64,000 nucleotides of DNA, from assembly GCA_964575345.1 (NCBI GenBank), contig CAZNQD010000004.1, forward strand, positions 10,011 through 74,010. Direction: 5' to 3'. The stretch is from UBA1402 sp964575345 (GTDB lineage Bacteria > Bacteroidota > Bacteroidia > Bacteroidales > UBA1402). A program made the translations under genes and the position numbers. Below, in pieces: positions 32,763 to 41,416 of the stretch (positions within the stretch are counted from its first letter, which is position 1; each line of letters starts with the position of its first letter). The notes below the pieces were generated by a model. That model saw only the letters and a list, made by a program, of their open reading frames with translations. It was not told where the DNA came from and did not search any database.

Positions 32763-34181
32763 TTAGCGGTGGCGGTACAAATCCCAACCCAGGTAAGTAT
32801 TAATGGCTTCGTCCAGCACATCGGCCACCCGGCTGCGACACATAGCCACGTGGTGTTCAAAGCCGTTTTTGCAAATAAACTTCATCAGCTGCTGAAGGTT
32901 ATTTACTTTGGTAACGGCAATACAACCATCCATGCCATAAGGTTCGTCGGTAATTTCACCTTCGCCCAGGTAAGCCTTGATCAGGCCAAAATTATCGTCG
33001 GTTGAAATCCTGAAAAAAGAGAAATCACCCGCGGAGGCTTTGCCTTTGACAGCACCAAAAGTTGCTTCGGTGCCCAGGACACTGCCCAAAACACCCAGCG
33101 TTCCCAGTTCCACCGGATTCCTGACAAAGCTTTTGGGAAAATTGCCGCAATGCGTACAAACACATTTATTGAGTTCACGGGCAAAATTATTGTTCCAGTC
33201 GGCCAAAGCCGCAGGTTGACCCGAAGCCAGACTGAGCATATACATAGAAATGGCTCCGGCTATATCTGTCTCACAGGCACTGGGCATGAGCTTTTCGCTC
33301 ATCATGCTCATACTGACACAAGCTGCGCAACCATAGTTCTTTTCGAGCGAATCCCAGCACTGAATAGCCGTAGCATCCACTTCGTTTTCTTTGATCCAGG
33401 CATCAACAGCCAGTCCGAACCTGGCCTGAACTTTCAGCTTTTCGGCAAATTTTTCGGGCACCCGGGCATAATCCCTGATTTCCCCGAGACGTTGTTTGAG
33501 CTCTGCCGAGTTGTTATCAAACTTGTTTGCAAGCGCCAGGATCTCGGACATATCTACCGGAACCACCGTAATACCGTTGGCCTGCAAGATTTTTTCGCTG
33601 GCCCTGACAGTCTGGAAACCGGCCGGGCGGGTACCGATGGCACCAATGCGGGCCTTGCGCAAACCACGAACCACCCGGCAAATCCTGGCAAAATAATCCA
33701 AATCGGCGGCAAATTCTTTGCTGTCAATGCCACAAGTGTGCAAAGTGGTCAGGCTAAAAGGAATATTATATTGATAAAGGTTGTTGCAAACGGATAATTT
33801 ACCGCAAAAAGCGTCTCTCCGGCTGCTTAAATCAACCTTATCGTTGTCGTCATCACAAGCCTGAACCAAAATAGGAACTTTGAGTTCGGCCAGATCCAGG
33901 GCATTGATAATGCCTATTTCGAAACCGAAATTGGGCAGGGAGATCAATATGCCGTCTATGCAGTCACGGTGTTCCCTGAAAAGCCTGGCACATTTAATGC
34001 CGTCTTCGCGTGTTTCGATACTGCCGGTGGCTGTTTGATCCTCATCGAGAATAACATAGCTGTGACCGGCTTTGGTAAGAGTTTCCAGCAGAGAACTTCT
34101 TACGTCTTTGGCCAGGGCCGAATTGAAATAATTGCGTGTGCCGATAATGACACCAAAGCAAAGTTGCTTTTTGTATGACAT
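32763..34181 (-). CDS. L-fucose/L-arabinose isomerase family protein
   Basis: A 472-residue aldose-ketose isomerase-like protein of the FucI/AraA fold. Residues ~1-170 form the Rossmann-like domain (ILISLPNFGFEIGI), the middle has IGTRPAGFQTVR, and the C-terminal domain has ISTDDNFGLIKAYLGEGE and the conserved His pair in GFEHHVAMC, expected to bind the catalytic metal. It is shorter than E. coli FucI and near AraA length. The neighbouring kinase and transketolase imply that its ketose product is phosphorylated and then split by two-carbon transfer. The exact sugar is unknown. Confidence 0.85.
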   Translation of the reverse strand: MSYKKQLCFGVIIGTRNYFNSALAKDVRSSLLETLTKAGHSYVILDEDQTATGSIETREDGIKCARLFREHRDCIDGILISLPNFGFEIGIINALDLAELKVPILVQACDDDNDKVDLSSRRDAFCGKLSVCNNLYQYNIPFSLTTLHTCGIDSKEFAADLDYFARICRVVRGLRKARIGAIGTRPAGFQTVRASEKILQANGITVVPVDMSEILALANKFDNNSAELKQRLGEIRDYARVPEKFAEKLKVQARFGLAVDAWIKENEVDATAIQCWDSLEKNYGCAACVSMSMMSEKLMPSACETDIAGAISMYMLSLASGQPAALADWNNNFARELNKCVCTHCGNFPKSFVRNPVELGTLGVLGSVLGTEATFGAVKGKASAGDFSFFRISTDDNFGLIKAYLGEGEITDEPYGMDGCIAVTKVNNLQQLMKFICKNGFEHHVAMCRSRVADVLDEAINTYLGWDLYRHR

Positions 34182-34192
34182 AGTAGTATGGT

Positions 34193-35677
34193 TTATAAAA
34201 TCATATTTACAGCTTGCTGCCAGGCAGCATATAATTGTTCTCTTTGTGTAGCGGTCATCTGAGGGCTGAGTTGTTCCTGCCGGATTCTGAGTTTACTCAG
34301 CTGCTCAAGGCTCCGTGCGCTTCCCAGAGCCAGAAAATTCATATACACGGCGCCCAGTGCAGAAGCTTCTTCAATGGGGCTGATGTTGATAGGGGCATTC
34401 AGCATGTCGGCCTGAAACTGCATCAGGAAACGATTCCGTACCGGGCCTCCGTCAACCCGGAGCTCTTCGAGTTTTGTTCCGGCCTGTCTGAGCATCAGTT
34501 CCACCAGATCTTTCACCTGATAGGCTATGGCCTCCAACCCGGCCCTTACTATATGTGCTTTGTTGCTGCCACGGCTTAAACCGCAAATAATAGCTCTGGT
34601 ATCGGGTTTCCACCAGGGTGCACCCAAACCGGCAAAAGCCGGAACGAGATAGACTCCGGCGTTGTCATCCACGCTTAAGGCCAGGGCCTCGCTTTCGGCA
34701 GAGTTGGTCAATAGCCCGAGCTCGTCTACCATCCATTTTATGGTGGCTCCTGTACAATGAATGTTGCCTTCGAAAGCGTAATATGTTTTTCCCAGCGCAG
34801 CAAAAGCCACTGAAGTCACCAAACCTTCGGGAGCTTTCAGAGGAGTACAACCTATGTTGACCATCACCGAGGAACCCGTTCCGTAAGTAGCTTTGCCCAT
34901 TCCGGGGGTAAAACAGCTTTGTCCGACCAAAGCTCCGTGAGAATCACCCAGTACTCCGGCTATAGGTATAGCCCGGGGTAACAGTCCCCGAAAGTCAGTA
35001 CTTCCGAACACCTGATCGGAAGCCAATACCTGAGGCAGCATGGATTCGGGGATATCAAAAAGGGAGAGAATTTCCCTGTCCCAGCTCAGGCTGTGAATAT
35101 TATACAACAAGGTGCGGGAGGCATTGGTCCGGTCTGTGGCATGCACCCGACCCCCGGTCAGATTCCAGATAAGCCAGGAATCCATGGTGCCCATACGGAG
35201 TTCTCCGGCCCGTGCCCGCTCTTTCAAACCAGGCATTTCCTCCAGTATCCATTGTACACCACTGGCCGAAAAATAGGGATCAATAATTAAACCGGTCCTG
35301 GAACGCAACATCTCTCCATAGCCACGGTTTTTGAGTTCAGAGCAGATGGCCGCTCCCCGCTGACATTGCCAAACCACTACCGGGCTAACAGGTTTGGAAG
35401 TAGCAGCATCCCACACCAGCACACTTTCGCGTTGGTTGGTAATGGCTACCGAAATAATATTCAGAGGGGCTACTCCGCTGTTGTCTAATAAGGCTTTAAC
35501 ACCTTTGTAAATGTTTTCGAGAATTTCTACTGGATCGTGTTCCACCCAACCGGCTTTGGGATAATATTGATGATGCTCCAGCAAAAGGCGATGCCTCAGA
35601 TTGGCTTTGCCGTCGAACAGCAAAAACTTTGTTGCCGAAGTACTCTGATCTATAGCCAGGGTGAATTGTTCGTTCAT
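34193..35677 (-). CDS. FGGY family carbohydrate kinase
   Basis: A 494-residue kinase with the two-domain FGGY fold. The N-terminal LAIDQSTSATKFLLFD is the first phosphate loop, GWVEHDPVEI follows, the central GDSHGALVGQSCFTPGMGKATYG segment is typical of glycerol kinase, and VDGGPVRNRFLMQFQADML is the second FGGY signature. It is closest in look to GlpK, yet its operon (isomerase, split transketolase, pentose-type importer) points to a ketose such as a pentulose or apulose. Only 2 bases separate it from the transketolase C-terminal gene. Confidence 0.88.
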   Translation of the reverse strand: MNEQFTLAIDQSTSATKFLLFDGKANLRHRLLLEHHQYYPKAGWVEHDPVEILENIYKGVKALLDNSGVAPLNIISVAITNQRESVLVWDAATSKPVSPVVVWQCQRGAAICSELKNRGYGEMLRSRTGLIIDPYFSASGVQWILEEMPGLKERARAGELRMGTMDSWLIWNLTGGRVHATDRTNASRTLLYNIHSLSWDREILSLFDIPESMLPQVLASDQVFGSTDFRGLLPRAIPIAGVLGDSHGALVGQSCFTPGMGKATYGTGSSVMVNIGCTPLKAPEGLVTSVAFAALGKTYYAFEGNIHCTGATIKWMVDELGLLTNSAESEALALSVDDNAGVYLVPAFAGLGAPWWKPDTRAIICGLSRGSNKAHIVRAGLEAIAYQVKDLVELMLRQAGTKLEELRVDGGPVRNRFLMQFQADMLNAPINISPIEEASALGAVYMNFLALGSARSLEQLSKLRIRQEQLSPQMTATQREQLYAAWQQAVNMIL

Positions 35678-35679
35678 GC

Positions 35680-36621
35680 TTAGAGCCAGTTTAAAGCGGT
35701 TTTAACTATACCTTCGGCGTCCAGTCCGTAATGTCGGAAGAGCTCCAGGGGGGTACCGGCTATCGCATTTTCGTCGGGGATACCCAGTATTTTTACGGGA
35801 ACCGGTTTGTGCTGTACCAGGGTTTCTGCAACCGCGGCTCCCAGACCTCCGAACATGCTGTGTTCCTCCACCGTGATTATCCGGCCGCTTTCTGCAGCTG
35901 CCTGCAGTACCGCTTCCGTGTCAAAAGGTTTAAGGCTGTGCATATCAAGCACTCCGGCCTGTATGCCTTGTTTACTCAGCTGACGCGAAGCTTCCAGACA
36001 ATGATACACAGTTTCTCCGGTACCTATGAGTGTAAGGTCTTTACCTTTGGCCAGGCGGATGGCTTTGCCGATAGCAAAGTCGATCTTATCGTTGTCGTGA
36101 ACATTGGGCACGGCGTTACGGCCCACACGGATGTACACAGGATGCGGATAATTCATCAGGGCCTCCACCAGGCGGCGGGTTTCATAAATATCGGCCGGCA
36201 GCACTATGTGCATACCGGGAAAAGTCCTCAACACTGCAATATCGTGCAGACTGTGGTGTGAAGCGCCCAGGGCTCCGTAGCTCAGTCCTCCGCTGACACC
36301 CAGCACCCGCACCGGATAATGGGAGTAAGCCACATCAATCTTGACTTGTTCCAGGCTTCGTGCCACGTAAAAACAAGCAGGCCCGCAGACAAAGACATTC
36401 TTGCCGGCAGAAGCCAGGCCTGCGGCAATACCTACCGCGTTTTGTTCGGCTATACCCACTTCGACAAATTGTCCGGGCAATTCCGAAGCAAAGTCTCCCA
36501 AAGTGACAGAACCCCTTGCATCGGTGGTAACAACAACAATATTATTATCTTTCCTCGCCATTTCCAACAGCGTATCGGTAAACATTTTCCGGCAGGGAAC
36601 AGTATTTGACATAGGATTCAT
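35680..36621 (-). CDS. Transketolase C-terminal subunit
   Basis: About 313 residues comprising the pyrimidine-binding and C-terminal domains of a split transketolase. The Glu needed for thiamine activation lies in VEVGIAEQNAVGIAAGLA; other marks are YGALGASHHSLHDIAVLRTF, YIRVGRN and ITVEEHSMFGGLGAAVAE. The start is uncertain: ATG codons at 36621 and 36612 both follow the upstream stop; 36621 leaves a 1-base gap and is used here. It pairs with the N-terminal subunit gene to form one thiamine diphosphate enzyme that moves two-carbon ketol units. Confidence 0.92.
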   Translation of the reverse strand: MNPMSNTVPCRKMFTDTLLEMARKDNNIVVVTTDARGSVTLGDFASELPGQFVEVGIAEQNAVGIAAGLASAGKNVFVCGPACFYVARSLEQVKIDVAYSHYPVRVLGVSGGLSYGALGASHHSLHDIAVLRTFPGMHIVLPADIYETRRLVEALMNYPHPVYIRVGRNAVPNVHDNDKIDFAIGKAIRLAKGKDLTLIGTGETVYHCLEASRQLSKQGIQAGVLDMHSLKPFDTEAVLQAAAESGRIITVEEHSMFGGLGAAVAETLVQHKPVPVKILGIPDENAIAGTPLELFRHYGLDAEGIVKTALNWL

Positions 36622-36622
36622 T

Positions 36623-37471
36623 CTAATGGGTATAATTTTCAATACGGGAATTAATTTCTTTCAGTGCCAGCTCAAATTGCTCAGCACTGGGCACCCCGTG
36701 ATGCCATTTGGCTACATTTTCCATATAAGAAACGCCTTTGCCTTTGATGCTGTGCGAGATGATCAGTTTAGGCTTGTTTCCGGCCCTTTCACTGCGTTCA
36801 AAACAATCCAGCAGGGCTGACATATCGTTCCCGTCTGTTTCGAACACTTCCCAGCCGAAGGCCTTCCAGCGCTCAGCCATTGGCTCCAGGCTCATCACGT
36901 CTTCGGTTTTACCGCTGATTTGTAAATGATTCCGGTCAATGATGGCAGTGAGCCTGTCCAAGCGGTAATGTCCCGCGGCCATGGCTGCTTCGTACACAGA
37001 GCCTTCGCCCTGCTCTCCGTCGCCCATAAGCACATAACAGCGGGAGCTGCTTTTGTCCATACGGGCTGCCAGAGCCATTCCCACAGCCACCGGCAAACCA
37101 TGACCCAGCGCACCGCTGTTCAGCTCAATTCCGGGTATCTTGCGGGTAGGATGTCCAAAGAGCGGTGTATTGAATTGGCCGTAGGTGTCCAAAAGGGCAT
37201 CGGAGAAAAATCCTCTGGCTGACAACACACAATACAAGGCTTCTACACTGTGCCCTTTACTCATCACAAAACGATCACGCTCCGGCCAGTCAGGATGCTG
37301 GGGATCCACGTTCAACACTTTGAAATATAAGGCTGTCAACACATCTATCGACGATAAAGAACCGCCTGTATGTCCGGCTTTGGCTGCATAAATAATTTCA
37401 AGGGTCCTTTTGCGAATGAGCTCAGCCTGCAACTTCAACTTCTGAATCATATTAAGGGTTATTTGCTCCAT
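36623..37471 (-). CDS. Transketolase N-terminal subunit
   Basis: About 282 residues holding the diphosphate-binding domain of a split transketolase. Motifs: KAGHTGGSLSSIDVLTALYF, DRFVMSKGHSVEALY and the thiamine motif beginning GDGEQGEGSVYEAA with the partner Asn in IIDRNHLQ. Several in-frame ATGs exist (37480, 37471, 37450). The -7 box at 37494 leaves almost no leader for the first, so 37471 is preferred, but 37450 also fits the family. First gene of the eight-gene sugar operon. Confidence 0.92.
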   Translation of the reverse strand: MEQITLNMIQKLKLQAELIRKRTLEIIYAAKAGHTGGSLSSIDVLTALYFKVLNVDPQHPDWPERDRFVMSKGHSVEALYCVLSARGFFSDALLDTYGQFNTPLFGHPTRKIPGIELNSGALGHGLPVAVGMALAARMDKSSSRCYVLMGDGEQGEGSVYEAAMAAGHYRLDRLTAIIDRNHLQISGKTEDVMSLEPMAERWKAFGWEVFETDGNDMSALLDCFERSERAGNKPKLIISHSIKGKGVSYMENVAKWHHGVPSAEQFELALKEINSRIENYTH

Positions 37472-37493
37472 AAGGTGCATTTTAAAGAGGCTT

Positions 37494-37501
37494 CAAAGGT
37501 A
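37494..37501 (-). promoter_or_regulatory. Putative -7 box of the transketolase-ABC sugar operon
   Basis: Minus-strand TACCTTTG matches TAnnTTTG. The nearest TTTG upstream (37527-37530) is 25 bases away, longer than usual for -33. No regulator gene lies in or next to the operon, and I saw no clear operator palindrome. Confidence 0.4.
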
Positions 37502-37542
37502 GGCAGAATTCTTGTATAAAAAATGGCAAAAAGACTAAATCT

Positions 37543-40500
37543 TCATAAGCCGTTCTGCAAGGCTTTTTGTTTTTTGTTGTATGCCTCTACGGATTCATAC
37601 AACACTTCCTGAATTTTTGGCCTCACATCCAGTTTAGATAATAAATTGTTGGTTCTGTCGGGGTGTACGCGGTTACTCAGGAAAATATAAATCAGTTCAT
37701 GAACGGGATCAACCCAAAAGCAGGTTCCGGTAAAACCGATGTGTCCGTAGGTTTTTCTGGAGGCCGAAGGGGCTACCTGCTGAATTTTGGCCTTATTTGT
37801 TTCAGCTCCGTCAAAGCCCAGCATCCGACGGCTCAGATCACTGCGTTTCGAAGTAAAATAACGCAGAGTGGATGGCTCAAAAAAACGCACAGAACCGTAA
37901 GTGCCCTCGTCAAGAAAAAGTTGTAAGACCTTCACCAGGTCGGAGGCCGAAGAAAAAAGGCCGGCATTTCCGGCGACCCCTCCCAAAAAAGCGGCGGCCT
38001 CATCGTGAGCATATCCTCTCAGCAACTGTCCCCTGAGGCAGGTATCCAGCGTTGTAGGAGCTATACGTCCGGATGCTATCTTTTTAAGGGGTCGATACAT
38101 GGTGGTTTCGGCCCCCAACCGGGCAAATAACTCATTTTCCACCCATTCGTCCAGGGTTTTTTCCAGCAAAGTTTCGGCAGCAAAGCCCATCAGAATAAAA
38201 CCCAAATCACTGTAGGTATAGCGTACACTGCTCAAAAGAGAAGTCTCAGCGATAATTTTACAAACAGTATCTCTAAACGAAGCATTTACATAGAAATTAT
38301 CCGCGGCCTGGAGTGAATATGGCCCTTTGTATTCCCTGGACACCAATTCCGGCTTAAATCTGAAATTAAGCGGAATCCAACAAAACTCATCAAAACGCTT
38401 TTGATGCAGCGAATCGGGCCTGGTCGAGAGAAAAGGCCCGGGAAAACTGGTAGTATCGAGCAAATACTGATAAAATGGAACAAAAGGAGATAAGCGGGCC
38501 TGATGATACAAAACGTTGCGGTAAGTAATACTTTCCTTATCGGTATTGCGCAAAGCAGGTAAATGATTACTCAGAGGCTCATCCAGCCTGATTTTTCCCT
38601 GTTCGTACAAACTCATTATCGCCGGTGTGCAGGCCAGGGCCTTGGTCAGCGAAGCCAGATCGTACACATCTTCCGTATTGGCTGGACGGCTGTGTTCTGA
38701 ATCTATCCAGCCGTAGGCTTTGTTCCACACCACTCTGCCGTTTTTGGCCACAAGCACCTGACAACCCGGAATCGCTCCCTGATTCAACGCATCCTCAACA
38801 ATGCTGTCAATCTTACTCATTACCGGAGTATTCATACCACTTTCTTCGGGGATGCCATAGGACAAACGGGTTTTTTCTGTTTTCAATCCATGTCCTGCAG
38901 GATAAACCGTACCGATGGGGGCCGGCAACACTCCCCGCAGAGCTGTTCCGCCGAATACAGCCTGGGCGGCTGCTTCCTGAGCGGGCAGGCTTTCCTCGTA
39001 AGCACAGAGTACGGCATCGGGTTCACTCAGAGCCCGGCCGAATACCTGCATACGGTAAGGCGATGTAAAATAACAAACGCAAAGGTTCCTGAGCCCGTTG
39101 AAACGGCTGAGCCATTCTATCTGATTGGTGTTGCCCGCGTATACACAAACGATGATTTTGTCGTATTGGCCAAAGGTTTGTTTCAGATCCCTTTTATCCA
39201 GTTCGTTGCCGGGCATCAGCGAAAAAGCCTCCAGAGAACTGTAGTTTCTGAGCATTTTCACAAAAGGAGTTTCTGCCGGCCTTTCCAAAGAGACAACAGC
39301 CAATGATTTTCGCTCCAGGTGTCTGAAGGGCAACAAATCTTGCTGATTGCGCAATAAGGTGATGGCATTCGCATACATATAGCGGTTCAGACGTTGAACC
39401 TCGGCGGTATTCAGGCGTTCCTGCAAAAAGCTGGTGTCTGCGGGCCTGTAAGCGCTAAGGCCTAATATATATTTATATATCAACACCTTTCGGCATTTTT
39501 CATCAATCTCTTGCTGACTCAGGCGTCCCTGTTTAACGGCCTTCAGTATAGCTTTTACATCGGCCGGGGGATTGGGGGGAGCCAACAAAATATCGTTGCC
39601 GGCCTGTAACGCCCTGATACAAATTTCTCCGCTTTGGCCGGAAGCACCTTTCATCACCAAAGCATCAGTAATACACAAGCCATCAAAACCCAGCTCTTTT
39701 TTGAGCAAGCCCTTGATAACGGCTGCCGATTGCGAGGCCGGCAACTGAGCATCTGTTTCCAGTGCAGGCACCGACAAATGTCCGGTCATTATAGCTGAAA
39801 CACCTTGCTGAATCAAATGCCTGAAGGGCACCAATTCCAAACTGTCAAGACCTGCTCTGGAACGATTAAGCCTGGCCAGCTCCAAATGCGAATCCTCGGA
39901 ACTGTCACCATGTCCGGGGAAATGCTTCATAACAGCCATTACTCCTCCTTCTTCGAGCCCCTTTGCGTAGGCTGCGGCATAAACTGCCACACGATGGGGA
40001 TCGGAGCCAAAGGATCGGGTATTGATGACGGGATTGGCCGGGTTGGTATTGACATCCACCACCGGTGAAAAATTAATATGGGCTCCAATCAGGCGGCACT
40101 GCCTGGCCATTTCCAAACCATAATCGTGCAGCGCGAAAGTATCCCTGAGAGCCGCCAGCATGGTGTTTTTAGGAAAAGAGGGCGTACCTTCCAGACGCAT
40201 GGCCAGGCCCCATTCGGCATCCATGGATATCAACAAAGGCACTTCGGACAGCGACTGAGCCCTATTGGTCGCCAAGACCTGTTTGACAACCTGGCCTTTA
40301 TCAAATAAAAGCCCTCCTACTCCTGTTTGTTGAACCAGTTCTTCAATTCTTTTCTCCCAGGTTCCATTGTCAGCACTGACTATGGGCATTAACAACTGAG
40401 CCACTTTGGCTTCGGGGCTCAGCCCTTGCATTAGTGAATCGGCCCATAAAGAGGCAGCCCGGTATTTTTCTTTGTTTCTGAGTAAATAGGGCTTCGTGGA

Positions 40501-40563
40501 CGATTCTACACTAAAAAGGCCTACATACCAAAAAATCAACACCAACATCCATCCTTTAGTCAT
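37543..40563 (-). CDS. GH3 glycosidase fused to a class C beta-lactamase-like serine hydrolase
   Basis: A 1006-residue exported protein. After an N-terminal signal-like segment comes a NagZ-type GH3 domain (residues ~40-370) with KHFPGHGD at 213-220 followed by the family His in SSEDSH, and the likely nucleophile Asp 300 in CITDALVM. A GH3 C-terminal-like domain follows (~400-560). The last ~430 residues are a penicillin-binding-protein/beta-lactamase fold with SLTK (638-641), YSD and the HIGFTG motif. Likely substrates are beta-N-acetylhexosaminides or muropeptides, the second half acting as esterase, transpeptidase-like or peptidase; a role in antibiotic resistance is not implied. I recall this domain fusion in other Bacteroidales. 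Confidence 0.9.
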   Translation of the reverse strand: MTKGWMLVLIFWYVGLFSVESSTKPYLLRNKEKYRAASLWADSLMQGLSPEAKVAQLLMPIVSADNGTWEKRIEELVQQTGVGGLLFDKGQVVKQVLATNRAQSLSEVPLLISMDAEWGLAMRLEGTPSFPKNTMLAALRDTFALHDYGLEMARQCRLIGAHINFSPVVDVNTNPANPVINTRSFGSDPHRVAVYAAAYAKGLEEGGVMAVMKHFPGHGDSSEDSHLELARLNRSRAGLDSLELVPFRHLIQQGVSAIMTGHLSVPALETDAQLPASQSAAVIKGLLKKELGFDGLCITDALVMKGASGQSGEICIRALQAGNDILLAPPNPPADVKAILKAVKQGRLSQQEIDEKCRKVLIYKYILGLSAYRPADTSFLQERLNTAEVQRLNRYMYANAITLLRNQQDLLPFRHLERKSLAVVSLERPAETPFVKMLRNYSSLEAFSLMPGNELDKRDLKQTFGQYDKIIVCVYAGNTNQIEWLSRFNGLRNLCVCYFTSPYRMQVFGRALSEPDAVLCAYEESLPAQEAAAQAVFGGTALRGVLPAPIGTVYPAGHGLKTEKTRLSYGIPEESGMNTPVMSKIDSIVEDALNQGAIPGCQVLVAKNGRVVWNKAYGWIDSEHSRPANTEDVYDLASLTKALACTPAIMSLYEQGKIRLDEPLSNHLPALRNTDKESITYRNVLYHQARLSPFVPFYQYLLDTTSFPGPFLSTRPDSLHQKRFDEFCWIPLNFRFKPELVSREYKGPYSLQAADNFYVNASFRDTVCKIIAETSLLSSVRYTYSDLGFILMGFAAETLLEKTLDEWVENELFARLGAETTMYRPLKKIASGRIAPTTLDTCLRGQLLRGYAHDEAAAFLGGVAGNAGLFSSASDLVKVLQLFLDEGTYGSVRFFEPSTLRYFTSKRSDLSRRMLGFDGAETNKAKIQQVAPSASRKTYGHIGFTGTCFWVDPVHELIYIFLSNRVHPDRTNNLLSKLDVRPKIQEVLYESVEAYNKKQKALQNGL

Positions 40564-40722
40564 ACATTTTCTCCGTTTGGGACAGCTTTGTCCTGAATTA
40601 TACAGGGCCTGTCTGTTTTTGCGCTGCGAATATACGTTTTTTCAGGCGCTTACAGGCTGGTTTCTTCCAATTTTACAGCTAAAAAAACTTATTTTAATCC
40701 GTTCTTAATTAAAATAATGACG

Positions 40723-40731
40723 TACTTTTGC
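40723..40731 (+). promoter_or_regulatory. Putative -7 box of the small beta-barrel gene
   Basis: TACTTTTGC matches TAnnTTTG followed by a pyrimidine, 17 bases before the ATG at 40748. The leader would be only about 10 bases. Confidence 0.45.
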
Positions 40732-40747
40732 ACAAATACCCATTTCC

Positions 40748-41365
40748 ATGAGAAAATACCTATACGGCTGTTTATTGGGGCTTTGCTCACTGAGTATCTT
40801 ACCCGTTTTTTCCCAGAACAGAGGCTTAGCAGACGATTACCGGGAATTTAGCCAAAGGAACAAAACAGGCCTGTTTTTCTCCTATAATCTGCACAGCGAG
40901 CTGTGGAAACCAACCCAAAACGCCCAGCCTTTTTTTACCGGGCTTGAAGACTGCCGCAGCTTTTCTTTCGGCGTTTTACAGAATATGCGACTCAGTAAAG
41001 GCTTCTATTATCAGCCGGAATTGTCGTATGTTGTCTACAACGGCCCGGGTGAGCACCGCCTGACCATGGTTTCGCTGGTACCCGCACAATTACAACTGGG
41101 GTATCATCTGGGCTGGGTAAGGCCCTTTATCTCCGGAGCCTGTTTTGGCAATCTGGTCATCACAGCCAGTGATCCGGGAAACAGCCTTTTGACCATAAGA
41201 GGATTGCCTCAGTGCACTGCCTGGGGTTTCTTTTACGGAGGCGGAATAGATATTATCAGTATGGTTCAACTCAACTTTAAATTGCTGCATTGGATGGAAC
41301 GGTTTAATAATTTGCGGCCCGGCCCTATGAAGGAATATCAGCTGGGGCTGGCCTTCCTTTTTTAA
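40748..41365 (+). CDS. Small outer membrane beta-barrel protein
   Basis: A 205-residue protein with a signal peptide (MRKYLYGCLLGLCSLSILPV, cut near VFSQ). Alternating hydrophobic strands rich in aromatic residues follow (KTGLFFSYNLHSELW, FYYQPELSYVVYN, LVPAQLQLGYHLGWVRPFIS), ending in Phe (YQLGLAFLF), as expected for an outer membrane barrel of about eight strands. It resembles the small porin/PorT-like barrels of Bacteroidota, but no specific family could be assigned. It lies 51 bases before nadE, which has its own -7 box. Confidence 0.75.
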   Translation: MRKYLYGCLLGLCSLSILPVFSQNRGLADDYREFSQRNKTGLFFSYNLHSELWKPTQNAQPFFTGLEDCRSFSFGVLQNMRLSKGFYYQPELSYVVYNGPGEHRLTMVSLVPAQLQLGYHLGWVRPFISGACFGNLVITASDPGNSLLTIRGLPQCTAWGFFYGGGIDIISMVQLNFKLLHWMERFNNLRPGPMKEYQLGLAFLF

Positions 41366-41373
41366 AAAACGTT

Positions 41374-41382
41374 TAACTTTGC
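41374..41382 (+). promoter_or_regulatory. Putative -7 box of nadE
   Basis: TAACTTTGC matches TAnnTTTG followed by a pyrimidine. The predicted leader is about 28 bases to the ATG at 41417. Confidence 0.5.
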
Positions 41383-41416
41383 AGCATTCAGATGTACTGG
41401 ATTGAAAGCTTTTGTT

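Noticed and set aside
37543..40563. Beta-lactam resistance gene
   Set aside because: The beta-lactamase-like domain is the C-terminal half of a GH3 fusion typical of cell wall or glycan processing; no resistance context is present.
40621..40645. CGAATATA as a -7 box for the GH3 fusion gene
   Set aside because: It differs from CAAAnnTA (the minus-strand reading of TAnnTTTG) at a conserved position, so it was not listed.
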